Made by a program: the position numbers and the translations under genes. Shown here one piece after another: positions 25,083 through 32,927 of a stretch of 64,000 nt of DNA. The notes beneath the pieces were generated by a model, which saw only the letters and a list, made by a program, of their open reading frames with translations, was not told where the DNA came from and made no database searches. Every line of letters begins with the position of its first letter. Positions within the stretch are counted from its first letter, which is position 1. Source of the DNA: Chelativorans alearensis (lineage in GTDB: Bacteria > Pseudomonadota > Alphaproteobacteria > Rhizobiales > Rhizobiaceae); NCBI RefSeq assembly GCF_010993735.1, contig NZ_WQNI01000007.1:126501-190500 (forward strand), given 5' to 3'.

Positions 25083-25936
25083 TGACGGGCTCCTTTCGCG
25101 GAGAGAATGACTTGACGCGCGCGCTCGGAATCTTCGGGCGAGAGATAACCCAGATGCCATCCGGGCTCGGTCTCCATAAAATCGATGCCCTTGCCCTTCA
25201 GTGTCTTCGCGATGACGCAGCAGGGCTTTCCCCGGCCCTTGTCGGCCTTGACCTTACGCAAGAGCTCGGTGAGCGCCACGACGTCGTGCCCGTCGACCAC
25301 ATGCACTTCCCAGCCGAAGCTGCGCCATTTCTCGTCCAGCGGCTCGATGGCGATCACGTCGTCGACCTTGCCGTCGAGCTGATAGCCGTTGCGGTCGACA
25401 ATGGCGATGAGGTTGGAAAGCTTGTGGCTGGCCGCGTTGAGCGCGGCCTCCCAGACCTGCCCTTCCTGCATCTCGCCGTCGCCGAGCAGGACGAAGGCGT
25501 TGAAATCCAGCCCCTGCATGCGCGCACCGTGCATCATGCCGACGCCGTTCGACAGCGCATGGCCGATGGAGCCGGAGCTGAAATCGACGCCAGGCACTTT
25601 GCGCATGTCGGGATGGTCGCCGAGAGGGCTGCCGAGGCGGGTGTAGTCGTCGAGCCAGGATTTGTCGAAATAGCCGAGGTCGGCAAGGATCGGAAACAGG
25701 CCGACCGCCGCATGGCCCTTGCCCATCAGGAAACGGTCGCGCTCCGGCCATGCCGGATTGTCGCTGATGTTCATCACGTCGTAGTAGAGAGACGCGAATA
25801 TCTCGGCGCAGGAGAACACTGAGGAATAATGCCCCACCTTGGCGATCTCGATCAGGCGGATTGTCTCCAGGCGCACGAACTGCGCGCGGTCTTCGAGCAG
25901 GTCAATCCGCTCCTGTGAAAGTGTCGTGTTCTGCAT
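25079..25936 (-). CDS. Transketolase, N-terminal (TPP-binding) subunit (split enzyme)
   Basis: 285 residues from ATG 25936 with AAGGAC upstream; the longer frame back to 26107 runs over the operator and is rejected. The PP domain shows MGKGHAAVGLFPILADLGY, SGSIGHALSNGVGMMHGAR and the TPP/Mg motif GDGEMQEGQVWEAALNAASH. Translationally coupled to the C-terminal subunit. The palindrome at 26064 lies about 130 bases upstream, placing this pair in the presumed GntR regulon. The acceptor and donor sugars are unknown. Confidence 0.9.
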   Translation of the reverse strand: MQNTTLSQERIDLLEDRAQFVRLETIRLIEIAKVGHYSSVFSCAEIFASLYYDVMNISDNPAWPERDRFLMGKGHAAVGLFPILADLGYFDKSWLDDYTRLGSPLGDHPDMRKVPGVDFSSGSIGHALSNGVGMMHGARMQGLDFNAFVLLGDGEMQEGQVWEAALNAASHKLSNLIAIVDRNGYQLDGKVDDVIAIEPLDEKWRSFGWEVHVVDGHDVVALTELLRKVKADKGRGKPCCVIAKTLKGKGIDFMETEPGWHLGYLSPEDSERARQVILSAKGARQ

Positions 25937-26063
25937 GTCCTTGGCTCCCAGGCGCGCCGTCTGCTTCTGCTGTTCGCAGCACCCGCATCGGCAAAGTTGG
26001 CACATCGCGAGCATTACCTGTGCGTTCAATTCGTGAGTACACAAAGCAAAGATGTGCGTCAAG

Positions 26064-26086
26064 GTATCATGCATCATATATGATAT
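26064..26086. promoter_or_regulatory. Candidate GntR operator, copy 3 (upstream of split transketolase)
   Basis: GTATCATGCATCATAT at 26064-26079 is the reverse complement of the other two copies with one change, and runs on into ATGATAT, giving a second overlapping half-site. Between here and the aldehyde dehydrogenase stop (26087-26437) no gene, remnant or terminator could be recognised. Confidence 0.68.
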
Positions 26087-26437
26087 GGCGGATGATGTTG
26101 TTGACACTGGAGAGACGGGAGATGTGCATTGAGATTCCGCAAGGGTAGCCGACTTTGCTGCTCATCGCCGCCAGCGCGACCTTGACCCAGCGGACCTCCG
26201 CGCTGACCGCGAGAAAGCCGCGTCGGCGAGGCCGACATAGATCCATTGCGAGGGCGGACAGACCCGACCCGCGCAAACGACAACCCCCGTCACTTGAAGA
26301 TGTTGGGCAGGGCTGCCGAATTGTTGCGGCCTTGCCCGCGGCTACATTTGGTCAATGGTACCGCTGCGTTCTTCGAAAAGAAGGAAAGAATTCAGGAACG
26401 AACGTCGACACTATCAGACTCGGTGAGGCTAGCGCCG

Positions 26438-27868
26438 CTACGCCTGCGTGTAGGCCGCCTTCACGGTTGTGTAGAACTCGGCGGCGTAGCGGCCCTGCTC
26501 GCGCGGGCCGTAGCTCGAGCCCTTGCGGCCGCCGAAGGGCACGTGGAAGTCGACGCCCGCCGTCGGCAGGTTGACCATCACCATGCCGGCCTCGGCGTTG
26601 CGCTTAAAGTGGGTGGCGTGCTTGAGGCTCGTCGTGCAGATGCCCGACGACAGGCCGAAGGGCGTGTCGTTCGCCACCGCAATGGCTTCCTCATAGTCCT
26701 TGACGCGGATCACCGAGGCGACGGGGCCGAAGATCTCCTCGCGGTTGATGCGCATGTCCGGCTTCGTGTCGGTGAAGAGCGCCGGCTGCAGGTAGAAGCC
26801 CGGCGTTTCCCGGTTCAGCCGCTCACCGCCGAAGGCCAGCGTTGCCCCCTCGTCGCGGCCGACGGCGAGATATTTCTCGTCCTGGTCGAGCTGGTTCTGG
26901 TCGACCACCGGGCCGATATGCGTGCCCTGCTTGAGGGCGTTGTCGATGACAAGGCTCTTCAGCTTTTCCGTCACCGCATTGACGAAGCGGTCGTGGATTC
27001 CTTCAGTCACCACCAGTCGCGAGGAGGCAGTGCAGCGCTGGCCGGTGGCGAAGAAGGCGCCGTTGACCGCGCAATCGACGGCAATGTCCAAATCGGCGTC
27101 GTCGAGCACAACCAGCGGATTTTTGCCACCCATTTCAAGCTGCACCTTGCGCATGTGTTCCGCGCAAGCCGCCGCCACGCGCTTGCCTGTCGAAACCGAG
27201 CCGGTGAAGGTGATGGCGCTGACGTCGCGGCTGTCGAGGATGGCCTGTCCGACCACCGAGCCCTTGCCCATGACAAGGTTCAATACGCCCTTGGGCAGGC
27301 CCGCCCGGTGCAGGATGTCGACGATGGCCCAGGCGCATCCGGGTACCAGTTCGGCCGGCTTGAAGACGAGCGTGTTGCCGTGGCAGAGCGCCGGCGCGAT
27401 CTTCCAGGCGGGAATGGCGATCGGGAAGTTCCACGGCGTGATGATGCCGACGACGCCGACCGCCTCGCGCGTCATCTCCACCCCAATGCCGGGGCGCACG
27501 GACGGCACGGTCTCGCCGGACAGCCGAAGCGCCTCGCCCGCGAAGAAATCGAAGATCTGAGCCGCGCGCACCGTCTCGCCGATGCCTTCAGCCAGCGTCT
27601 TGCCCTCCTCGCGGGCAAGCAGCGTTCCCAGTTCCTCCTTTCGCGCAAGAATCTCGTCGGCGGCCTTCCTCAGGATCCCCTGACGCTCGAGCAGGCCGGA
27701 GCGCGACCAGGCAGGCAGAGCGGCCTTGGCCGCGGCAATGGCTGTCTCGGCGTCGGCCTTCGAAGCGAGCGCATACTCGCCCACCACCTCGTTCGTGTCC
27801 GATGGGTTGATGTTGGGGACGGCCTCTCCGACGACCCATTCGCCGTCGATCAGGTTCTGATGAAGCAT
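26438..27868 (-). CDS. Aldehyde dehydrogenase, 2-oxoglutarate-semialdehyde dehydrogenase-like
   Basis: 476 residues from ATG 27868 (GAGGGAGAG upstream). Catalytic Asn147 (TPWNFP), Glu245 (VQLEMGGKN) and Cys279 (GQRCTASSR). The run NPSDTNEVVGEYALAS and the C-terminal GVDFHVPFGGRKGSSYGPREQG are typical of the branch holding 2-oxoglutarate-semialdehyde dehydrogenases, the last step of non-phosphorylative pentose and hexarate breakdown. It ends a four-gene minus-strand operon (RraA-like, NTF2-like, YciI-like, this). With a uronate dehydrogenase nearby, a hexuronate-to-2-oxoglutarate route is plausible but incomplete here. Confidence 0.87.
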   Translation of the reverse strand: MLHQNLIDGEWVVGEAVPNINPSDTNEVVGEYALASKADAETAIAAAKAALPAWSRSGLLERQGILRKAADEILARKEELGTLLAREEGKTLAEGIGETVRAAQIFDFFAGEALRLSGETVPSVRPGIGVEMTREAVGVVGIITPWNFPIAIPAWKIAPALCHGNTLVFKPAELVPGCAWAIVDILHRAGLPKGVLNLVMGKGSVVGQAILDSRDVSAITFTGSVSTGKRVAAACAEHMRKVQLEMGGKNPLVVLDDADLDIAVDCAVNGAFFATGQRCTASSRLVVTEGIHDRFVNAVTEKLKSLVIDNALKQGTHIGPVVDQNQLDQDEKYLAVGRDEGATLAFGGERLNRETPGFYLQPALFTDTKPDMRINREEIFGPVASVIRVKDYEEAIAVANDTPFGLSSGICTTSLKHATHFKRNAEAGMVMVNLPTAGVDFHVPFGGRKGSSYGPREQGRYAAEFYTTVKAAYTQA

Positions 27869-27888
27869 TCCACGCTCTCCCTCATACC

Positions 27889-28182
27889 TCAACGCCATGC
27901 AACGCGCTTGAAAGGCAGGATTTCGATATCCTTCCAGACGCCCTCACGAGCGTAGATTTCGCTCTCCAGATACGCGTCCAGCGCTGCCCTGTCGGGGAAG
28001 TCGCACAGAACGATCGAACCTACCATCTCACCAGTCTCGTCGAGAATGGCGCCACCGTCGACGATCGTCCCCTCGGCCTTCATGGAATGGATGCGTTCAA
28101 GATGCTCATCACGCGCGGCAAGCCGTTTTTCCAGCGTGCCGGCTTCCTTCGAGTCGCGGCAGATGAGGGCGAAATGCATCAC
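27889..28182 (-). CDS. YciI-like domain protein
   Basis: 97 residues with the YciI/muconolactone-isomerase-like fold signature: HFALICRDSKEAGTLEKRLA, a conserved His in RDEHLERI, GGAILDETGEMVGSIVLCDF, and a terminal DIEILPFKRV. The start overlaps the NTF2-like stop by 4 bases. The function of stand-alone YciI proteins is mostly unknown; some act on lactones or chlorinated muconates. Here it may be a lactone or enol-acid processing enzyme in the sugar-acid operon (inference). Confidence 0.8.
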   Translation of the reverse strand: MMHFALICRDSKEAGTLEKRLAARDEHLERIHSMKAEGTIVDGGAILDETGEMVGSIVLCDFPDRAALDAYLESEIYAREGVWKDIEILPFKRVAWR

Positions 28183-28643
28183 TCCACCTCCGGCGCTGGG
28201 GAGGGCGGCGCCATGTGGTAGCCGCGGCTTTCATAATCGAAACCATACAGCTTGTTTTCCGGCTCGGCCTTGTTGACCGGCGCCGCATAGTAGGCGCGGA
28301 TTTCGCGGATTTTCGTGATGTCATCGCTGAAGATGTACCACTCGTCGCCGCGCAAAATTTCGCCGATGCCCGTCTTCCAGTGGGTCCATTCGATAACGGC
28401 TTCCTTGCCATCCGGTGCGGCAAGGACCTTCTCGATGGTCCAGCTCGATCCCATTGTCCTCACACACCGGACCCAGCCGTCGGCAATTGCCTCGGCGCTG
28501 CGCCAAGGCGCGCCCGGCAGGCCCGGCGGGAAATAGTGCACCCCGTCCTCTGTAAAACAGCCGACCAGGCCCTGGCGGTCGGCGGCATTGCACATGTCGA
28601 AATAGTGGCGGATCAGCTTTTCAGCCTTCTCTGCAGGTGTCAT
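28179..28643 (-). CDS. SnoaL/NTF2-like domain protein
   Basis: 154 residues of the alpha+beta cone (NTF2-like) type: KAEKLIRHYFDMCNAADRQGLVGCFTEDGVHYFPPG is the classic SnoaL opening, with Asp/His/Tyr lining the pocket, and the strand pattern VIEWTHWKTGIGEILRGDEWYIF follows. Small enzymes of this fold act as isomerases, dehydratases or lactonases, or bind ligands. Encoded second in the RraA-to-aldehyde-dehydrogenase operon. Confidence 0.8.
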   Translation of the reverse strand: MTPAEKAEKLIRHYFDMCNAADRQGLVGCFTEDGVHYFPPGLPGAPWRSAEAIADGWVRCVRTMGSSWTIEKVLAAPDGKEAVIEWTHWKTGIGEILRGDEWYIFSDDITKIREIRAYYAAPVNKAEPENKLYGFDYESRGYHMAPPSPAPEVE

Positions 28644-28658
28644 TGTCGAGAACCCCTC

Positions 28659-29399
28659 TTACTCGGCGGCCTGCCTGGCCCGCCATTCGGCATATTCCTT
28701 CAGCGTTTCCTCATTGGGCGGGTAGGTGCCCCAAAGCGGCGCGCCGGCGTCGATCTTGGTGAACAGGAACTTCTCCCGCATCTCCTGGTCGAAGGAATCC
28801 GCGGCCACTTCGGCGGCGATCTGGCGAGGGATCACGACGACGCCGTCGCTATCGCCGACGATGATGTCTCCCGGGTAGACGGCGACGCCGGCGCAGCCGA
28901 TCGGCAGTTGCATGTCGATGGCGCGATGGAACGCCGGCCGCGTCGAGGCAGTGTTGGCCGCGCAATAGGCGGGAAAGTTCATCTTCGAGATTTCGGTGCC
29001 GTCGCGGAACGCGCCGTCCGTAATGGCCGCGGCAACGCCCTTGCGCATCATGCGCGTCATGAGCATGTTGCCGGCGGATGCCGCGCGCGGATCGCAGCGG
29101 CTGTCGATCACCATCACCTGTCCGGCCTGGATCGCCTCGACGGCTTCCCACTGGACGTTGTCGTCACCGCGTTTTTTCAGGTCGCCGAGATCCCAGTCCT
29201 TGTCCTCGCGCGAGGGTATGAAGCGCAGCGTGAAGGCTTCGCCGGCAAACGGCTCGATGTCTCGGCTAACCGGTGTCAGCCCGACCAGGAACTGCTGGCG
29301 ATAGCCCCGCTTGAACAATTGCGTTGTCAGCGTTGCGGTGCTCGCCTGCTTCAGCTTGTCGAGGACATCCCCCGTGGTTTCAACGTCGTTTCCGGTCAC
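28659..29399 (-). CDS. RraA-family protein, possible class II pyruvate aldolase
   Basis: 246 residues. The start at GTG 29399 is set by GGGAGA five bases upstream; frames reaching 29468 lack a site. Conserved RraA/HMG-aldolase features: GQVMVIDSRCDPRAASAGNMLMTRMMRKG, then ITDGAFRDGTEI with the Arg-Asp pair that, in 4-hydroxy-4-methyl-2-oxoglutarate aldolase, binds pyruvate and the divalent metal, and PGDIIVGDSDGVVVIP. An aldolase acting on a 4-hydroxy-2-oxo acid therefore fits better than the RNase-E inhibitor role. First gene of its operon, divergent from the ABC importer. Confidence 0.83.
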   Translation of the reverse strand: MTGNDVETTGDVLDKLKQASTATLTTQLFKRGYRQQFLVGLTPVSRDIEPFAGEAFTLRFIPSREDKDWDLGDLKKRGDDNVQWEAVEAIQAGQVMVIDSRCDPRAASAGNMLMTRMMRKGVAAAITDGAFRDGTEISKMNFPAYCAANTASTRPAFHRAIDMQLPIGCAGVAVYPGDIIVGDSDGVVVIPRQIAAEVAADSFDQEMREKFLFTKIDAGAPLWGTYPPNEETLKEYAEWRARQAAE

Positions 29400-29553
29400 A
29401 ATTGTCTCCCTGGCTTCTGTCCGGGTGGCATTCACCCTTGTTGCCGGTCTCACATGCTGCGCTTGCACGCGACCCGATCAGCGAATGCTTCGCCCCATCA
29501 AACGCCATCCGAAACCTTTCAACAATCGCAAGCTACGAAGACTCCCTTGCGCT

Positions 29554-29570
29554 GTCTCACGATGTGAGAC
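29554..29570. promoter_or_regulatory. Candidate IclR operator, copy 1 (divergent promoter)
   Basis: Perfect palindrome GTCTCAC-GAT-GTGAGAC in the 275-base gap between the RraA-like (minus) and binding-protein (plus) genes. The same core, TCTCAC-N3-GTGAGA, recurs at 38359, at the end of the importer operon that encodes an IclR regulator. Confidence 0.7.
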
Positions 29571-29674
29571 GGTGGTGGTGCCGCTGATCGTTTCGATGTG
29601 GTGCGTGAAAACGAACCTGCCTATGGTTTGCGCATTCCGCCGGCAGCTCGTGCCGGTGCCAAAGGGAGGAAAGC

Positions 29675-30868
29675 ATGAGAACCAAGCTGTACAAATCGGC
29701 CAAGCTCGGCCGCTTCGCCACGCGGCCGCTGATGAATGTCCTGGCCGCCGGCGCTGCCATGGCCGCGATGGCCATGCCGGCTTTCGCCGAACCGGTTCAG
29801 ATCAACGTGATCGACGTCGCTGGCAATCTAGCGCTGACGCAGCCGATCTTTGACAACTACCTGGAGGCCAACCCGGACAAAGTCAGCCGCTTTACCTTTA
29901 CCAAGGCGCCGGCGCCGGAGCTCGCTGGCAAGGTGAAGGCCATGCAGGGCGCAGGCCGGCTCGATATCGACATCGTGCTGACGGGAACCGACGGCCTTGC
30001 CGCCGGCATGGAGATGGGCCTTTGGGAGAACCTCGAGCCCTATACGGACGTCTTCGGCAAGCCTGACGCGCTTCTGAGTGAGGGGGCGCTGGCCTTGCAG
30101 GAACAGGCGCAGATGAACGGCATGCTGATCGCCTATTCGCCACAGGGGCCCTTCATCGAGTATGCCCCTGACCGGGTCAAGGTGGTCCCGTCAAATACCG
30201 ATGAACTGCTTGCCTGGTGCAAGGAGAACCCGAACAAGCTGATCTATGCCCGTCCGGCGAATTCGGGCGCGGGCCGCACCTTCCTGATGGGGCTTCCCTA
30301 TCTGCTCGGTGACAAGGATCCGAAGGATCCGATCAATGGTTGGGACAAGACCTGGGCCTATCTGTCGGAGCTCAACGATTGCATTGAGTATTATCCCTCC
30401 GGCACGACCGCCAGTATGAAGGAATTCGCTAGCGGGACTCGCGACATCATCATCACGACGATGGGATGGGACATCAATCCGCGCGCCCTCGGGATCGTGC
30501 CTGCCAATGCCGAGGTGAAGATGCTGGAGGGTACCAGCTTCGTCTCCGACGGCCAATTTCTGGTCATACCCAAGGGGCTCGACGAGGAAAAGCGCGCGGT
30601 GGTGCTCGATATCCTGAAATTCATGCTGGAGAAGGACCAGCAGGCGATCATTTACGATTCCGGCTACCTCTATCCCGGTCCGGTCGTCAAAGGTGTCACG
30701 CTCGAGATGGCGCCGCAGGAGAGCCAGGACGTGATCGCCGAGTTCGGCCGTCCGGCCTATGACGAACTGATCGAGACGAGGCCCATCGAGGTGTTGCTCG
30801 AGCCGAAGGCGATGGTTGCCGCGTTCCGCAAATGGGACGAGGAGATCGGCGCCCACAAGGGCCAGTAA
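29675..30868 (+). CDS. ABC transporter substrate-binding protein (polyamine/thiamine/iron-type family 1)
   Basis: 397 residues with AGGGAGGAAAGC ahead of ATG 29675. The signal peptide ends at PAFAEPVQ (about residue 38); the body shows LDIDIVLTGTDGLAAGMEMGLWENLEPYTDVF and the long hinge pattern of family 1 extracellular binding proteins. First gene of a full importer (binding protein, ATPase, two permeases) followed by sugar-acid enzymes. The ligand is probably a uronate or acidic oligosaccharide by context; the protein itself does not reveal it. Confidence 0.88.
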   Translation: MRTKLYKSAKLGRFATRPLMNVLAAGAAMAAMAMPAFAEPVQINVIDVAGNLALTQPIFDNYLEANPDKVSRFTFTKAPAPELAGKVKAMQGAGRLDIDIVLTGTDGLAAGMEMGLWENLEPYTDVFGKPDALLSEGALALQEQAQMNGMLIAYSPQGPFIEYAPDRVKVVPSNTDELLAWCKENPNKLIYARPANSGAGRTFLMGLPYLLGDKDPKDPINGWDKTWAYLSELNDCIEYYPSGTTASMKEFASGTRDIIITTMGWDINPRALGIVPANAEVKMLEGTSFVSDGQFLVIPKGLDEEKRAVVLDILKFMLEKDQQAIIYDSGYLYPGPVVKGVTLEMAPQESQDVIAEFGRPAYDELIETRPIEVLLEPKAMVAAFRKWDEEIGAHKGQ

Positions 30869-30898
30869 GCAGCTTTCGACCAAAATAAAGGCCACGTT

Positions 30899-30920
30899 GT
30901 GCGGCGTATCGGCGCCGCAC
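30899..30920. terminator. Intercistronic hairpin after the binding-protein gene
   Basis: Stem GTGCGGCG (30899-30906) / CGCCGCAC (30913-30920) with loop TATCGG, extendable by one T-A pair, in the gap before the ATPase gene. As with the other binding-protein genes of this window it probably limits read-through or shields the upstream message. Confidence 0.6.
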
Positions 30921-30941
30921 AGCACAGCCGGAGAGTACTCC

Positions 30942-32006
30942 ATGTTCCAGACGCTCGAATTGAAATCTGTCACCCGTACCTTCGGCTCGCACAAGGCACT
31001 TGCAAGCCTTGACCTGTCGATCAAGGCCGGCGAGTTCGTCTCACTGCTCGGTCCCTCGGGCTGCGGCAAGTCGACGGCGCTCAATTGCCTGTCGGGCCTT
31101 TTGCCGCTCAGCTCGGGCGAGATCTGGCTCGACGAAAGGCGCATCGACACGCTGCCGCCCGAGCGGCGTGGCTTCGGTATGGTCTTCCAGAACTATGCGC
31201 TGTTTCCGCATATGTCCGTGACCAAGAATATCGGCTTCGGCCTTACCATGCAGAAGGTGCCCGCAAGCGAGAAGGTAAGGCGGGTCAGGGACGCATTGTC
31301 GCTGATCAAGCTCCAGGCGCATGCGGACAAGCTGCCGGGACAGCTTTCCGGCGGCCAGCAGCAGCGGGTGGCGATTGCGCGCGCCATTGTCATCGAGCCG
31401 CCGCTGGTTCTGATGGACGAACCGCTGTCCAATCTGGACGCGACTCTGCGCATCGAAATGCGCGAGGAGATCCTGCGCATTCATCAGACGCTCGGCCTGA
31501 CCACGATCTACGTCACGCACGATCAGGACGAGGCGCTCGCCATGTCCGACAAGATCGTGGTGATGAAAGACGGTGTCATGCAACAGGCGGGGCGGCCGGA
31601 GGAACTCTATTCCCGGCCGGTCAATCTCGATGTGGCGCTGTTCATGGGCTACCGCAATCTGCTCGACGTAAAGCCGGAAGCACAAGCCGGCGAGGGCAGT
31701 GTGACCGTCGGTATGGGCGGTGTCAGCCTGGATGCTACGGCGATGCAGGCGTTCAACGGAGAAGCGCTGATCGCGGCGTTCAAGCCAGATGATGTGGTAC
31801 TGGCGGACACCGGCCTGGGCGCGACTGTCGAGAGCGTCATCTATGGCGGGCGCGAGAGCATCGTGAAGATGAGGCTCGACGCGGGTCCCGTGATCCATGG
31901 CCGCCTAAAGGAGGCGCCCGCACCGGGCAGCCACGTGCATGTCCGCGTGCCAGCGGAGAATCTGTTGGTCTACAGGAAGCCGCCCGCGGCAATCGGGAGG
32001 CACTGA
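30942..32006 (+). CDS. ABC transporter ATP-binding protein (PotA/CUT1-like with TOBE)
   Basis: 354 residues from ATG 30942 (GGAGAG upstream); the frame extending back to 30816 overlaps the binding-protein gene and is rejected. Walker A GPSGCGKSTALN, signature LSGGQQQRVAIARAI, Walker B LVLMDEPLSNLD and H-loop YVTHDQDEA, followed by a C-terminal TOBE-like regulatory domain (about 240-350). It powers import with the two permeases encoded 3 bases and about 920 bases downstream. Confidence 0.92.
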   Translation: MFQTLELKSVTRTFGSHKALASLDLSIKAGEFVSLLGPSGCGKSTALNCLSGLLPLSSGEIWLDERRIDTLPPERRGFGMVFQNYALFPHMSVTKNIGFGLTMQKVPASEKVRRVRDALSLIKLQAHADKLPGQLSGGQQQRVAIARAIVIEPPLVLMDEPLSNLDATLRIEMREEILRIHQTLGLTTIYVTHDQDEALAMSDKIVVMKDGVMQQAGRPEELYSRPVNLDVALFMGYRNLLDVKPEAQAGEGSVTVGMGGVSLDATAMQAFNGEALIAAFKPDDVVLADTGLGATVESVIYGGRESIVKMRLDAGPVIHGRLKEAPAPGSHVHVRVPAENLLVYRKPPAAIGRH

Positions 32007-32009
32007 GTC

Positions 32010-32927
32010 ATGGCTGCCGTCGATACAACTGCCGAAGCAGGAACCATCAAAGCGCCGGGGCGTGACGAGAGCGCGGCCGTGGCCGGCCGGGACCTGCGTC
32101 TTGTGATGCTGCTTCCGGGCGTAGCCGCAATCGTATCGCTGTTTGTCTATCCGTTCCTCTATGGTTTTTTGCTGTCGTTTCAGCCCAATGTCGGTCCCGC
32201 ATTGGCCAACTACACGCGCTTTTTCTCGGAGCCGAGGCTTTTCGAGACCATCGGCAAGACGCTCTGGCTGTCGTTTCCGATCACCGTCTTCAATGTCGGG
32301 CTGGCGGTGCCCTTCGCCTTCATGCTGCGGCGGCCTTCATCGGGACAACGTTTCCTATCGACCGTACTCGTCATCCCCATGACGCTCGGCACGGTGTTGG
32401 TGGCGGAAGGCATGCTGCTCTACCTCGCGCCCAATGGCTGGCTGAACCGGACGCTGATCGAGCTCGGTCTGCTCGATCAACCGGTGCGGCTCATCCACAA
32501 CTACTGGGGCGTGGCCCTGTCGCAGGTGGTGATCGGCTTTCCCTTCGCCTTCATGATGATGCTGTCCTACACGACCGGCATCGATCCCAACCTGGCGCGC
32601 GCCGCCGCCACGCTGGGCGCGCCGCCGGCCAGCCAGTTCCGGCACATCTATCTGCCGCTCCTGGCGCCGGGGCTCGCCATCACCTTCTGCCTCACCTTCG
32701 TGCAGGCCTTCGCCGTGTTCCCGTCTGCCGTTCTGCTGGGAGCGCCGGCCGGGGCGACGCGCGTCATCTCGCTAGCGGCCTATGAGGCAGCGTTCGAGGA
32801 CTTCGATTATTCCATGGCCTCGACCGTCGCCATGATCATGGGCGCGGTGCAGCTCATTATCGTCGCGGCCGTGCTTGGCCTGCGCAATCTGGCCTATCGC
32901 GGCCCCGCAGTAGGAGGAAAGGGATGA
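32010..32927 (+). CDS. ABC transporter permease (PotB-like)
   Basis: 305 residues, about six membrane segments, with the binding-protein-dependent-transport EAA loop in AAATLGAPPASQFRHIYLPLLAPG, which docks the ATPase. The first membrane span begins after a roughly 30-residue cytoplasmic lead. ATGA overlap with the next permease gene. Confidence 0.9.
   Translation: MAAVDTTAEAGTIKAPGRDESAAVAGRDLRLVMLLPGVAAIVSLFVYPFLYGFLLSFQPNVGPALANYTRFFSEPRLFETIGKTLWLSFPITVFNVGLAVPFAFMLRRPSSGQRFLSTVLVIPMTLGTVLVAEGMLLYLAPNGWLNRTLIELGLLDQPVRLIHNYWGVALSQVVIGFPFAFMMMLSYTTGIDPNLARAAATLGAPPASQFRHIYLPLLAPGLAITFCLTFVQAFAVFPSAVLLGAPAGATRVISLAAYEAAFEDFDYSMASTVAMIMGAVQLIIVAAVLGLRNLAYRGPAVGGKG

Noticed and set aside
26107-26437. 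Possible small gene between transketolase and aldehyde dehydrogenase
   Set aside because: Both-strand translations gave no recognisable motif and no convincing ribosome binding site.
26246-27955. 569-codon plus-strand open frame opposite the aldehyde dehydrogenase
   Set aside because: Antisense shadow in GC-rich DNA; the minus strand encodes a complete aldehyde dehydrogenase with catalytic residues in place.
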